Assembly: GCF_003217575.1 (NCBI RefSeq)
Contig: NZ_QJTC01000002.1
Span: forward strand, 217,769 to 281,768
Direction of reading: 5' to 3'
Length of the DNA stretch: 64,000 nucleotides
DNA from: Xylophilus ampelinus
Lineage (GTDB): Bacteria; Pseudomonadota; Gammaproteobacteria; Burkholderiales; Burkholderiaceae_C
Positions 27,016 through 35,389 of this stretch are shown one piece after another. How positions within the stretch are numbered: position 1 is the stretch's first letter; each line of letters opens with the position of its first letter. Both the position numbers and the translations under genes were made by a program. The notes beneath the pieces were generated by a model that was not told the DNA's origin, made no database searches, and worked only from the letters and a program-made list of their open reading frames with translations.

Positions 27016-28164
27016 ATGTCCACGGTCACGTCGCACGCCAAGCGTTTTTTCAGTCTCGCCAGGAAATCGATCGCCGCATGGTCGGACGACTACGCCCCCA
27101 GCATGGGCGCGGCGATCGCCTACTACGCCGTCTTTTCGCTCGCGCCGCTGTTGCTGATCGTGATCGCGGTCGCCGGCTTCGTCTTCGGCCGCGAGGCGGT
27201 GCAGGGCGAGATCGTCGGCCAGCTCTCGGGCCTGCTGGGCCGCGACGGCGCGCTCGCGGTGCAGGGCCTGATCAAGAGCGCCAGCCAGCCGGCCCAGGGC
27301 CTTGTCGCCACCGTCATCAGCCTGGTGGTGCTGGCCGTCGGCGCGACCACCGTCTTCGGCGAGCTGCAGAGTTCGCTCGACCGGATCTGGGGCATACCGA
27401 CCACCGCCAACTCCGGCATCCGGGCGACGCTGCGGGCGCGGCTGCTGTCCTTCGGCCTGATCCTGGGACTGGCTTTCCTGCTGATGGTGTCGCTCACCGT
27501 CAGCGCGGCGGTGGCGGCCATGGGCACCTGGATCGGCTCGGTGCTGCCGGGCTGGGCGGTGACGCTGCAGATCATCAACCTGGCGGTGTCGCTCTGCATC
27601 ACCACCCTGCTGTTCGCGATGATCTACAAGCTGATGCCCCAGGCCAGGATCGCCTGGCGCGACGTGTGGGTGGGCGCCGTGGTGACCGCCGTGCTGTTCG
27701 AGGTGGGCAAGCTGCTGATCGGCCTGTACGTGGCGCGCAGCAGCGTATCGTCGAGCTTCGCCGCTGCCGGATCGATCATCGTGCTGCTGGTATGGGTCTA
27801 CTACTCGGCACAGATTTTCCTGCTCGGTGCCGAGTTCACCTGGGTCTACGCCAGCGAGCACGGTTCGCGTGCGACGCTGCCGGTGCCCGATGCACCCGAA
27901 GTGCCGAGCAAGTCCGATCCGGTGCCGGCGGCGGGCGCGTATCCGTACCGGCCAGATGCACAGACTGCGGCCGTGGTTGCGTCGTCCACAGCACCGGACC
28001 ACGCCGACCATCTGGTGGAAGCGTACGCACCCCAGGGGCCGACGATGCGACAGAAAATCTACGTCACGGTCGCGCTGACCGCGCTGCAGATCGTGATCCG
28101 GATGGCGATGCGGCGTGGGGCGGCGCGGAAAGCGGCGCGCCGGGCGGGTCTGCGGCGACGCTGA
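27016..28164 (+). CDS. YihY/UPF0761 (formerly BrkB-like) inner-membrane protein
   Basis: A 382-residue integral membrane protein. The conserved YihY opening is SDDYAPSMGAAIAYYAVFSLAPLLLI; about six helices follow, with conserved GREAVQGEI, SSSFAAAGSIIVLLVWVYYSAQIFLLGAEFT and a hydrophilic C-terminal tail from roughly residue 300. The ATG has a GGAGGGA site. The family was once called ribonuclease BN or a serum-resistance factor; neither role is supported for this protein, and its function is unknown. Confidence 0.9.
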   Translation: MSTVTSHAKRFFSLARKSIAAWSDDYAPSMGAAIAYYAVFSLAPLLLIVIAVAGFVFGREAVQGEIVGQLSGLLGRDGALAVQGLIKSASQPAQGLVATVISLVVLAVGATTVFGELQSSLDRIWGIPTTANSGIRATLRARLLSFGLILGLAFLLMVSLTVSAAVAAMGTWIGSVLPGWAVTLQIINLAVSLCITTLLFAMIYKLMPQARIAWRDVWVGAVVTAVLFEVGKLLIGLYVARSSVSSSFAAAGSIIVLLVWVYYSAQIFLLGAEFTWVYASEHGSRATLPVPDAPEVPSKSDPVPAAGAYPYRPDAQTAAVVASSTAPDHADHLVEAYAPQGPTMRQKIYVTVALTALQIVIRMAMRRGAARKAARRAGLRRR

Positions 28165-28212
28165 GCACCACCGCCGACGGTCCGCTCCGGGCGCGGCTGC
28201 GGCTGTCCATTT

Positions 28213-28255
28213 GCTATTTTTTCTATAGCTACTGACCGTTATTCCGCGCTGGCTA
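28213..28255 (+). repeat. 43-bp element copy c (between yihY-like and LysR gene 3' ends)
   Basis: GCTAT-N7-ATAGCT, then a 25-bp tail ending GGCTA. It lies in the 105-bp gap between two convergent genes. Confidence 0.88.
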
Positions 28256-28269
28256 GAGGCCGATTCGGC

Positions 28270-29217
28270 TCATGAAATCGCCGCAGGGCCAGCCGAGCCC
28301 CGGTCTTCCACGGCCGACGCCGCCTCGTCGGCCATGGTGCGCATCCAGACCCGGAACTGCGCCAGCACCGCCGGCTCGTGCTCCAGCACCGGCGTCACCA
28401 GGTAGTAGGACCGCTCGCCCCGCAGCGGCTGCGGGCAGGCGACGACCAGCTCGCCCCGGGCCAGCTCGGCCTCGATCAGCATCGGCGGCATCAGGGCCAC
28501 GCCCAGGCCGTGGGCGGCGGCCACGGCGAGCATCGAGAACAGCTCGTAGCGCGGGCCGGCCAGCGCGGCCGGTGCCTGCACCTCCATCGCGTCGAACCAC
28601 TGCCGCCACCCGTAGGGCCGGGTGCTCTGCTGCAGCAGGGGCAAGGCCGCGACCTGCAGAGGGGCCAGCGGCCGGCCCTGCAGCAGCGCCGGGCTGCAGA
28701 CCGGCAGCACGTCCTCCCGCATCAGCGGCTCGGCCCGGGTGCCGGGCCAGCGGGCGACCTGCTCGGCCGTGCCGGTGAAGAGCGCCGCGTCGAAGCCGGT
28801 GTCGTCGAACAGGAACGGCCGGGTTCGGGTCTCGATGTGCACCACCGTGTCGGGGTGCAGCGCCGCCAGCTGCGGCAGCCGCGGGATCAGCCAGCGGGTG
28901 GCGAAGGTCGGCACCGCCGCGAGGGCGATCGCACCGCCACGGCCCTGGCCGGCCATCAGGTCGAGAGTGTCGCGCTCCAGCCCCTGCAGGCCGCGCGAGA
29001 TCTGCTTCCAGTACTGGGTGCCGCCGGGCGTCAGCGCCACCCCGTGGCGGGTGCGGCGGAACAAGGCAACGCCCAGGTACGCCTCCAGTGCCAGCACCTG
29101 GCGGGAAACGGCGCTCTGGGTGAGCGAGAGTTCCTCAGCGGCGCGGGTGTAGCTCTCGTGCCGCGCGGCGGCCTCGAAGCAGGCCAGCGCCTGGGTGGAG
29201 GGTATACGGCGTCGCAT
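28270..29217 (-). CDS. LysR-family transcriptional regulator (GcvA/GcdR-like)
   Basis: A 315-residue LysR regulator. The winged helix-turn-helix is at residues about 9-68 (LACFEAAARHESYTRAAEE then LSLTQSAVSRQVLALE), and a substrate-binding effector domain follows. It is divergent from gcdH across about 210 bp, the usual layout for a regulator of the adjacent glutaryl-CoA genes. The start is the ATG before RRRIPSTQAL; upstream codons give an unrelated N-terminus. The inducer (glutarate or glutaryl-CoA) is inferred from the neighbours. Confidence 0.9.
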   Translation of the reverse strand: MRRRIPSTQALACFEAAARHESYTRAAEELSLTQSAVSRQVLALEAYLGVALFRRTRHGVALTPGGTQYWKQISRGLQGLERDTLDLMAGQGRGGAIALAAVPTFATRWLIPRLPQLAALHPDTVVHIETRTRPFLFDDTGFDAALFTGTAEQVARWPGTRAEPLMREDVLPVCSPALLQGRPLAPLQVAALPLLQQSTRPYGWRQWFDAMEVQAPAALAGPRYELFSMLAVAAAHGLGVALMPPMLIEAELARGELVVACPQPLRGERSYYLVTPVLEHEPAVLAQFRVWMRTMADEAASAVEDRGSAGPAAIS

Positions 29218-29425
29218 GCTGCAATGGAATCGAGGGGAGTCTGCCAACGGCTGCGGAAGGAGGCATGGGGCAGCCAGACATTCCATGATCGCATACCTCG
29301 ATGTGCAATCCTCGTTTGCCGCGGCAGACCCGCAGGACTAGCATCCAGCGGTGACGTTCCCGGCCACGCCGGCCGGTGCGCCCCGCAGGGCGCCCGCCCC
29401 CACCCGCATCCCCAGGAGACCTCCC

Positions 29426-30625
29426 ATGTCAAGCTCTTCCCGCGCCGCCTTCCAGTGGGCCGACCCGTTCCTGCTCGATCGGCAACTGACCGATGACGAA
29501 CGCATGGTCCGCGAGGCCGCCGCGGCGTACTGCCAGGACAAGCTGGCCCCCCGCGTGCTGGAAGCCTTCCGCGACCAGAAGACCGACGTGGCCATCTTCC
29601 GCGAGATGGGCGCGCTGGGCCTGCTGGGCCCGACCATCCCCGAACGGTACGGCGGCCCCGGCCTCAACTACGTCGCCTACGGCCTGATCGCCCGCGAGGT
29701 GGAGCGGGTCGATTCGGGCTACCGCTCGATGGCCAGCGTGCAGTCGTCGCTGGTGATGGTACCGATCCATGAATTCGGCACCGAGGAACAGAAGCAGAAA
29801 TTTTTGCCCAGGCTGGCCAGCGGCGAGTTCATCGGCTGCTTCGGCCTGACCGAGCCGGACCACGGCTCCGATCCCGGCAGCATGGCCGCGCGCGCCCGCA
29901 AGGTCGACGGCGGCTACAGGCTGTCGGGCAGCAAGATGTGGATCAGCAACAGCCCGATCGCCGACGTGTTCGTCGTCTGGGCCAAGGAAGTGGACACTGC
30001 CGGCAACGTCGGCCCGATCCGCGGCTTCGTGCTCGAGAAGGGCATGGCCGGCCTGAGCGTCCCCGCGATCCACGGCAAGGTGGGCCTGCGCGCCTCGATC
30101 ACCGGCGAGATCGTGATGGACGGCGTGTTCTGCCCCGAAGAGAACGCCTTCCCGGAAGTGCAGGGCCTGAAAGGCCCGTTCACCTGCCTCAACAGCGCCC
30201 GCTACGGCATCTCGTGGGGCGCGATGGGCGCCGCCGAGGACTGCTGGCACCGTGCCCGCCAGTACACGCTCGACCGCAAGCAGTTCGGCCGCCCGCTGGC
30301 CGGCACCCAGTTGATCCAGAAGAAACTGGCCGACATGCAGACCGAGATCGCCCTCGGCCTGCAGGGCAGCCTGCGCCTGGGCCGGATGAAGGACGAAGGC
30401 ACCGCCGCGGTCGAGATCACCTCGATCATGAAGCGCAACAACTGCGGCAAGGCGCTCGACATCGCCCGTCTGGCCCGCGACATGATGGGCGGCAACGGCA
30501 TCAGCGACGAGTTCGGCGTGGCGCGCCACCTGGTGAACCTGGAAGTGGTCAACACCTACGAAGGCACGCACGACGTGCATGCGCTGATCCTGGGGCGGGC
30601 GCAGACCGGGATCGCTGCCTTTTAG
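29426..30625 (+). CDS. gcdH: glutaryl-CoA dehydrogenase
   Basis: FAD enzyme that oxidises and decarboxylates glutaryl-CoA to crotonyl-CoA in lysine, tryptophan and glutarate breakdown. The 399 residues start with the GcdH-type sequence [18 protein letters not shown]. The catalytic base is Glu379 in [17 protein letters not shown], exactly the glutaryl-CoA dehydrogenase context. [15 protein letters not shown] is the FAD/substrate loop. An AGGAG site lies 7 bp before the ATG. The CoA-transferase that would activate glutarate follows downstream. Confidence 0.95.
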   Translation: MSSSSRAAFQWADPFLLDRQLTDDERMVREAAAAYCQDKLAPRVLEAFRDQKTDVAIFREMGALGLLGPTIPERYGGPGLNYVAYGLIAREVERVDSGYRSMASVQSSLVMVPIHEFGTEEQKQKFLPRLASGEFIGCFGLTEPDHGSDPGSMAARARKVDGGYRLSGSKMWISNSPIADVFVVWAKEVDTAGNVGPIRGFVLEKGMAGLSVPAIHGKVGLRASITGEIVMDGVFCPEENAFPEVQGLKGPFTCLNSARYGISWGAMGAAEDCWHRARQYTLDRKQFGRPLAGTQLIQKKLADMQTEIALGLQGSLRLGRMKDEGTAAVEITSIMKRNNCGKALDIARLARDMMGGNGISDEFGVARHLVNLEVVNTYEGTHDVHALILGRAQTGIAAF

Positions 30626-30660
30626 CAAACCCCCAGGCTGCGCGCTGCGCGTCTTCGCCT

Positions 30661-30720
30661 ACCCCCTTGCCGGGGGCGATACCGACGGCCCGGCGAAGCC
30701 GGTTCCGCGGTATCCCTGAG
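30661..30720 (+). repeat. REP-like element, copy A (between gcdH and the CoA-transferase gene)
   Basis: Order of blocks: ACCCCCT, GGGGGCGA-ACC, GGCCCGGCGAAGCCGG, TTCCGCGG, TATCCCTGA. It shares this order and most bases with copies at 23.13 kb (inverted) and 43.95 kb. CCGGC-N-AAGCCGG can form a short stem. Confidence 0.75.
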
Positions 30721-30809
30721 AGAAGCCGGTCCGGTCGCGGTTGACGCGGCCGGGCTGCGAAAACAAACCTGATGCAGCGGAGCGCCGATGCGCGGCGTGG
30801 GAGATGGGC

Positions 30810-32051
30810 ATGACGATGCAGAACGCCGGCGCATTGGCCGGCATCAAGGTACTGGACCTGTCGCGCGTGCTGGCCGGGCCGTGGTGTACCCAGACGCTGG
30901 CCGATCTGGGAGCGGACGTGGTGAAGATCGAGCGGCCGGGCGCGGGCGACGATACGCGGCAGTGGGGGCCGCCGTTCCTGAAGGACGCGGCGGGCCACGA
31001 CACCGACCAGGCGGCGTATTTCGCCTGCTGCAACCGCAACAAGCGCTCGGTCACGGTGGACATGGCCACGCCCGACGGGCAGGCGCTGCTGCAGCGGATG
31101 GCCGGAGGAAGCGACGTGGTCGTGGAGAACTTCAAGGTCGGCGGGCTGCGGGCTTACGGGCTCGACTACGAGAGCCTCAAGGCGGCCAATTCGCGGCTGG
31201 TCTATTGCTCGATCACCGGGTTCGGCCAGGACGGGCCGTACGCCGGGCGGGCCGGCTACGACCTGATGGTGCAGGCGATGAGCGGCATGATGAGCATCAC
31301 CGGCCGGGCCGACGGGACGCCCGGCGGCGGGCCGCAGCGGGTGGGCGTGGCCCTGACCGACACCTTCACCGGCATGTACGCCGCCACCGCCATCCTGGCC
31401 GCGCTGCAGGCGCGCCACCGGACCGGCCGCGGCCAGTACATCGACATGTCGCTGCTCGACGTCGGCATGGCGCTGCTTGCCAACCAGACCACCGGCTACC
31501 TCAACAGCGGCACCGTGCCGCAGCGCCAGGGCAACACCCACCCGAGCCTGGCGCCGTACCAGGACTTCCCCACGGCCGACGGCTCCATGCTGCTGGCGAT
31601 CGGCAACGACGGGCAGTTCGGCCGCTTCTGCGCCGCGGTGGGACGGCCGGAGTGGCGCGCCGATCCGCGCTACGCCAGCAACACGCTGCGGGTGCGCAAC
31701 CGCGAAACGCTGATCCCGGCGATGGAACAGGTCACCCGCGGCCGCTCCACCGCCGACTGGATCGCCCTGCTGGAAGACAAGGCCGTTCCCTGCGGCCCCA
31801 TCAACGACATCGCCCAGGCATTCGACGATCCGCAGGTACAGGCCCGAGGACTGGCGATCGGCCTGCCCCGGTCGGCCGGCGACGGCATCGACACGATCCG
31901 GGGAGTGGCCAGCCCGCTGCGGCTGTCGGAGCATCCCCCGGTGTTGCGCCACGCGCCGCCCGCGCTGGGCCAGCACACCGACGAGGTGCTGGCCGAGTGG
32001 GGCGTGCCGGAAAGCGAGCGGGTGCGTTTGCGGTCTGCGGGCGTCTTGTAG
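30810..32051 (+). CDS. family III CoA-transferase (CaiB/BaiF), probable glutarate CoA-transferase
   Basis: Transfers CoA between carboxylates. The 413-residue protein has the family N-terminus GIKVLDLSRVLAGPWCTQTL and the catalytic Asp151 in AGYDLMVQAMSGMM. The gene follows gcdH in the same direction, and this pair (gcdH-gcdG under a LysR regulator) is known from glutarate-using pseudomonads, so glutarate is the inferred acceptor. The ATG at 30810 has GGGAG 6 bp upstream; an in-frame ATG two codons earlier is an alternative. Copy A of the REP-like element lies in the spacer. Confidence 0.88.
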   Translation: MTMQNAGALAGIKVLDLSRVLAGPWCTQTLADLGADVVKIERPGAGDDTRQWGPPFLKDAAGHDTDQAAYFACCNRNKRSVTVDMATPDGQALLQRMAGGSDVVVENFKVGGLRAYGLDYESLKAANSRLVYCSITGFGQDGPYAGRAGYDLMVQAMSGMMSITGRADGTPGGGPQRVGVALTDTFTGMYAATAILAALQARHRTGRGQYIDMSLLDVGMALLANQTTGYLNSGTVPQRQGNTHPSLAPYQDFPTADGSMLLAIGNDGQFGRFCAAVGRPEWRADPRYASNTLRVRNRETLIPAMEQVTRGRSTADWIALLEDKAVPCGPINDIAQAFDDPQVQARGLAIGLPRSAGDGIDTIRGVASPLRLSEHPPVLRHAPPALGQHTDEVLAEWGVPESERVRLRSAGVL

Positions 32052-32194
32052 CGCTTCGGGCTCCGGCACGGGCCACGGCGCAGGCGGGTTCCTGCAGGGA
32101 TACGCCCCTCCGGCCCCTGCCGCACGGGATGGGGGAGGTCTACAACGGTGTTCCATGGGTCGCCCAGCGTGCGCCCTTGTAGAAAGGAACCGCC

Positions 32195-32510
32195 ATGAAA
32201 CGCCTGTCTTACACCCCGTGCGCATCCCTGCTGAGCGCAGCGGCGTGCGTGATGATGTCCGCCGCCCCCCGCCGCGATGGCTCAGCGGCCGGATGCCGGT
32301 TCCGACGACCAGTGGGACAGGCTGCAAAACCAGTCGCAGACGCAGCGGCAGGTCGATCGGGTCAAGAAGGACGATTGGCATGCACCGCGCGAACGGTCCC
32401 GCGGATCGCGCGACTGGCGGCCGGAAAGCGATGGCCGCTATGGCCGCCGCATCGACAACGACCGCAGCGCGGTCGACTGGCTTGACCGGAAACGTCGGCG
32501 GCGCGACTGA
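32195..32510 (+). pseudogene. frameshifted small secreted Arg/Asp-rich protein
   Basis: The first frame starts at an ATG with an AAAGGA site and encodes a signal peptide (MKRLSYTPCASLLSAAAC...). It then runs out of sense after a C6 tract at 32265-32270. The second frame (from 32277) continues with a highly charged protein (QRPDAGSDDQWDRLQNQSQ...). Removing one C joins them into one product with a clean cleavage site APAAMA|QRP and about 104 residues. This is a genuine frameshift, a phase-variable tract, or a sequencing error. The family is unknown. Confidence 0.65.
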
Positions 32511-32527
32511 CCGCGCCGGTCCGGGCA

Positions 32528-33436
32528 TCAAATTCCCGAGCGCAGGCCTTCGGCGATGGTCGGATAGCGCAGCTTCAGCCGCAGTTCTTGCGTCAGCCTG
32601 GCGTTCACCAGCCTGCGCGATTCGCTGAGGAAACTCATTTGCATCGCCGATAGATGCTGCTCGGCTTCCTGACGGCCGATGCGCGGCGGACGCGGCAACC
32701 CGTAGAGGTCGGCCGCATGGTCCATGTAGGCGGCCATCGTCATGTCGGTAGCGTCGCTCGCATGGTAGACCCGCTGCGGCGCGCCTCGCCACAGGGCCGC
32801 ACAGCAGGCCCGCGCCAAGTCGTCGGCGTGGATGTGGTTGGTGTAGACATCGTCGTCGGCCCGCAGGACCGGCGTTCCGCGTTGCAGGCGAGCCCGTGGC
32901 GTTCCGCCGTCCCGGTCCGGCGCATAGATGCCGGGAATGCGGAGGATACTCGCGCGGCTGCCGCGCCCGAAAAAGCGCACACGGCCCTCGGCATCGACCC
33001 GGCGGCAGGCGCGTGCATTGCGGGGCGCGACGGTCCTCGTCTCGAATACTTTCGCTCCAGCGCAGTCACCGTAGACGCCGGTCGTGGAGCCGTATACGAG
33101 CGCCATCGGCCGAGGTCCGGCAGCCAGCGCATGCAACAGGGCCCGGGTGCGGGGATCGGCATGCGGATCGGCTGCCATTGCGTCGCGCGGCGGCGGTGCC
33201 AGGTGCAGCACCCGCTGTCCCAGGCCGGCCAGCCGCCGCAGGCTGGCGGCATCGTCCAGATCGCCGCGCAAGGGCACGACGCCCCGCTGTCGCAGTTCGG
33301 CGATGCGGTCCGGCGACGAGGTCAAGGCGAGCAGCCGCACCCGCGGCGCCAGCAGGCCGGCCACCCGCAGACCGACATCGCCGCAGCCGACGATCAGCAC
33401 CCGCGTTCGACGAAAACGTGCAGGCAGGGCACCCAT
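32528..33436 (-). CDS. NAD(P)-binding epimerase/dehydratase-like protein (YeeZ-like)
   Basis: A 302-residue Rossmann protein of the extended SDR type. The dinucleotide motif is VLIVGCGDVGLRVAGLL at the N-terminus; VYGSTTGVYGD replaces the usual active-site context, and the YxxxK motif of true epimerases is not obvious, so catalysis is uncertain. The ATG start (33436) was chosen over an upstream TTG; neither has a clear ribosome site. It is divergent from the ferredoxin-reductase gene (78-bp spacer) and its 3' end meets the frameshifted gene. Confidence 0.8.
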   Translation of the reverse strand: MGALPARFRRTRVLIVGCGDVGLRVAGLLAPRVRLLALTSSPDRIAELRQRGVVPLRGDLDDAASLRRLAGLGQRVLHLAPPPRDAMAADPHADPRTRALLHALAAGPRPMALVYGSTTGVYGDCAGAKVFETRTVAPRNARACRRVDAEGRVRFFGRGSRASILRIPGIYAPDRDGGTPRARLQRGTPVLRADDDVYTNHIHADDLARACCAALWRGAPQRVYHASDATDMTMAAYMDHAADLYGLPRPPRIGRQEAEQHLSAMQMSFLSESRRLVNARLTQELRLKLRYPTIAEGLRSGI

Positions 33437-33514
33437 GGGAATACGGGAGGGGCTTGGGTTTGCAGGCAAAATCGAAGGCTATAAGAAAGAAGAAACTTCC
33501 AAGGATAACGAGCG

Positions 33515-34555
33515 ATGCGTTTCACCATTTCCGTGCAGCCCAGCGGGCGTTCCTTCACCACCCAGCCCGACGAAGCCATCCTGGCCGCGGCGATCCGCCA
33601 GGGCATCGGCCTGCCCTATGGCTGCAAGGACGGCGCCTGCGGTTCGTGCAAGTGCCGCAAGCTCGAAGGGGCCGTCGTCCACGGAGAACACCAGAGCAAG
33701 GCCCTGTCGGCCGATGAGCAAGCCCGGGGCTTCGTCCTGACCTGCCGGGCGGTGCCGCAGAGCGACGTGGTGCTGGAATCGCGCCAGGTCACCGACGAGA
33801 GCGCTTTCCCGGTCCGCAAGATGCCGGTCCGGGTGTCGTCGCTGGAGCGAAAATCGCATGACGTGATGCTGCTGCGCCTGCAATTGCCCGCCACCGAGCA
33901 TCTGCGCTACCACGCCGGCCAGTACATCGAATTCATCCTGCGCGACGGCAGCCGCCGTGCGTACTCGATGGCGACCGCGCCCCACCGCCAGGAAGAAAGC
34001 GGCCCGAGCGCCGAACTGCACATCCGCCACATGCCCGGCGGCAAGTTCACCGACCACGTGTTCGGCGCGATGAAGGAAAAGGACATCCTGCGCTGCGAAG
34101 GCCCGTTCGGCAGCTTCTTCCTGCGGGAAGAATCGAAAAAACCGATCGTGCTGCTGGCGTCGGGCACCGGCTTCGCGCCGGTCAAGGCCCTGATCGAGCG
34201 GATCCAGTTCAGGGGGCTCGACCGACCCGTCACGCTGTACTGGGGCGGCCGCCGCCCGGGCGACCTGTACCTGCACGACTGGGTGCTGCAGAAGGCCGCC
34301 GAGCTGCCGCAATTGACCTACGTGCCCGTGGTCTCGCATGGGCTGCCCGAGGACGCCTGGACCGGCCGTACCGGCTTCGTCCACCAGGCCGTGCTGGACG
34401 ACTTCGCCGACCTCTCCGGTCACCAGGTGTATGCCTGTGGCGCTCCGATCGTGGTGGAGTCGGCACAAAAAGCATATGTGCAAGAGCGCGGACTGCCGGC
34501 AGAGGAATTTTTTGCCGACGCGTTCACCAGCGAAGCGGACAAGCACGGCGCATGA
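33515..34555 (+). CDS. 2Fe-2S ferredoxin / FAD-NAD reductase fusion
   Basis: A 346-residue electron-transfer protein. The plant-type [2Fe-2S] domain (residues about 1-95) has CKDGACGSCKC plus the fourth Cys in VLTCRA. The FAD domain has RAYSMA, and the NAD domain has LLASGTGFAPVKALIE and VYACGAP. Proteins like this are often annotated CDP-6-deoxy-3,4-glucoseen reductase, but no dideoxysugar genes are nearby, so I call only the reductase. The partner oxygenase or acceptor is unknown. A strong hairpin terminator follows. Confidence 0.88.
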   Translation: MRFTISVQPSGRSFTTQPDEAILAAAIRQGIGLPYGCKDGACGSCKCRKLEGAVVHGEHQSKALSADEQARGFVLTCRAVPQSDVVLESRQVTDESAFPVRKMPVRVSSLERKSHDVMLLRLQLPATEHLRYHAGQYIEFILRDGSRRAYSMATAPHRQEESGPSAELHIRHMPGGKFTDHVFGAMKEKDILRCEGPFGSFFLREESKKPIVLLASGTGFAPVKALIERIQFRGLDRPVTLYWGGRRPGDLYLHDWVLQKAAELPQLTYVPVVSHGLPEDAWTGRTGFVHQAVLDDFADLSGHQVYACGAPIVVESAQKAYVQERGLPAEEFFADAFTSEADKHGA

Positions 34556-34590
34556 AAGCATCAAGCCTGCGACAAAATTACAATCCCCAA

Positions 34591-34637
34591 AAGAAAATCC
34601 GCCACGCAGTTTCACCTGCGTGGCGGATTTTCTTTTT
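34591..34637. terminator. bidirectional intrinsic terminator
   Basis: A 19-bp perfect stem (AAGAAAATCCGCCACGCAG and its complement) with a 6-nt loop, flanked by A-rich and T-rich runs. It lies between the reductase gene and the convergent alanine-rich lipoprotein gene. Confidence 0.93.
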
Positions 34638-34738
34638 GTCTATCCAGGCAATGCCATCATGCATTCACCGGATACCGAAACGTACGATACCGTCGCCGAT
34701 CAAGATACTAAAACCCACGCATGCGGCCTACGCCGCAA

Positions 34739-35068
34739 TTACTTCTTGGCTGCTTCCGCAGCAGCGTCCGCCGCCCTCTTGGCCGCATCGTTTGCCGCGT
34801 CTGCAGCCGCATTGGCGCTGCTCGCAGCGCCCGCAGCGTTGTTGGCTGCATTGGCAGCGTCGTTAGCCGAGCCTGCGGGGGTGGTCGTATCCGGGGCTGC
34901 CGAGGTGGCGGGACCGGGGCCGATGGCGGCGCCGGGTACGGGAGCCGCGGTGGAAGGCGGAGCGGGTGCCTGCAGCGGCGGAGGGGCCGGAACCGGTTCT
35001 GCTTTCTTGCCGCAGGCCGCCAATGCGACGGCAGACACCAAGCCTGCCAAAACGAGGGAATTTCTCAT
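34739..35068 (-). CDS. alanine-rich lipoprotein, 109 aa
   Basis: A small predicted lipoprotein. The signal MRNSLVLAGLVSAVALAAC has lipobox ALAAC and Cys19. A Pro/Ala-rich linker follows, then a C-terminal stretch of Ala/Asn/Asp/Lys repeats (ANDAAN, AADAAN, ending AAEAAKK) typical of a single long amphipathic helix, comparable in style to Lpp-type or periplasmic spacer proteins. An ATG seven codons upstream is possible. Function unknown. Confidence 0.78.
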   Translation of the reverse strand: MRNSLVLAGLVSAVALAACGKKAEPVPAPPPLQAPAPPSTAAPVPGAAIGPGPATSAAPDTTTPAGSANDAANAANNAAGAASSANAAADAANDAAKRAADAAAEAAKK

Positions 35069-35389
35069 GATTTTCGGATCCTTGTCCATCTGGAGTTATC
35101 AATCGTTCGGGCGGAATGACCGTCTGCGGCGATGTCGACATTCATTGTAGGGGCACGCCAACGCCGCGACGTTAAGCAGTTGCGTTCCATTTCATCCAAA
35201 CGTAACAGACTCGCTACCTGCTGGTCGACAGGTAGGACGTTGCAGCGCGCGTGCATTGCACCGCGCTTAGAGCGGCTAACACAACCCTTCTGGCGTCGTT
35301 GCCGCACCTTGTCGTACTACTCGTACTGTCTGCGATGCGGCGCCTAGCCAGCACCGCTTCGCTGGGTTGTGTTAGCCGCTCTTACCAGG
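35069..35389. other. 321-bp intergenic region containing a large inverted repeat
   Basis: It lies between the 5' end of the alanine-rich lipoprotein gene and the 3' end of the cupin gene, both on the minus strand. It holds the 19-bp inverted repeat described separately; short frames across it have no start context. I see no gene. Confidence 0.7.
35269..35382. repeat. 114-bp inverted-repeat element with 19-bp perfect arms
   Basis: The left arm AGAGCGGCTAACACAACCC (35269-35287) is the exact reverse complement of 35364-35382. The 76-bp interior has a secondary GTCGTAC/GTAC motif and GCGATGCGGCGCC. It ends 7 bp before the cupin gene stop codon. Confidence 0.9.

Noticed and set aside
33515-34555. 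Annotation as CDP-6-deoxy-3,4-glucoseen reductase for O-antigen sugars
   Set aside because: No dideoxysugar genes are nearby; only the ferredoxin-reductase architecture is supported.
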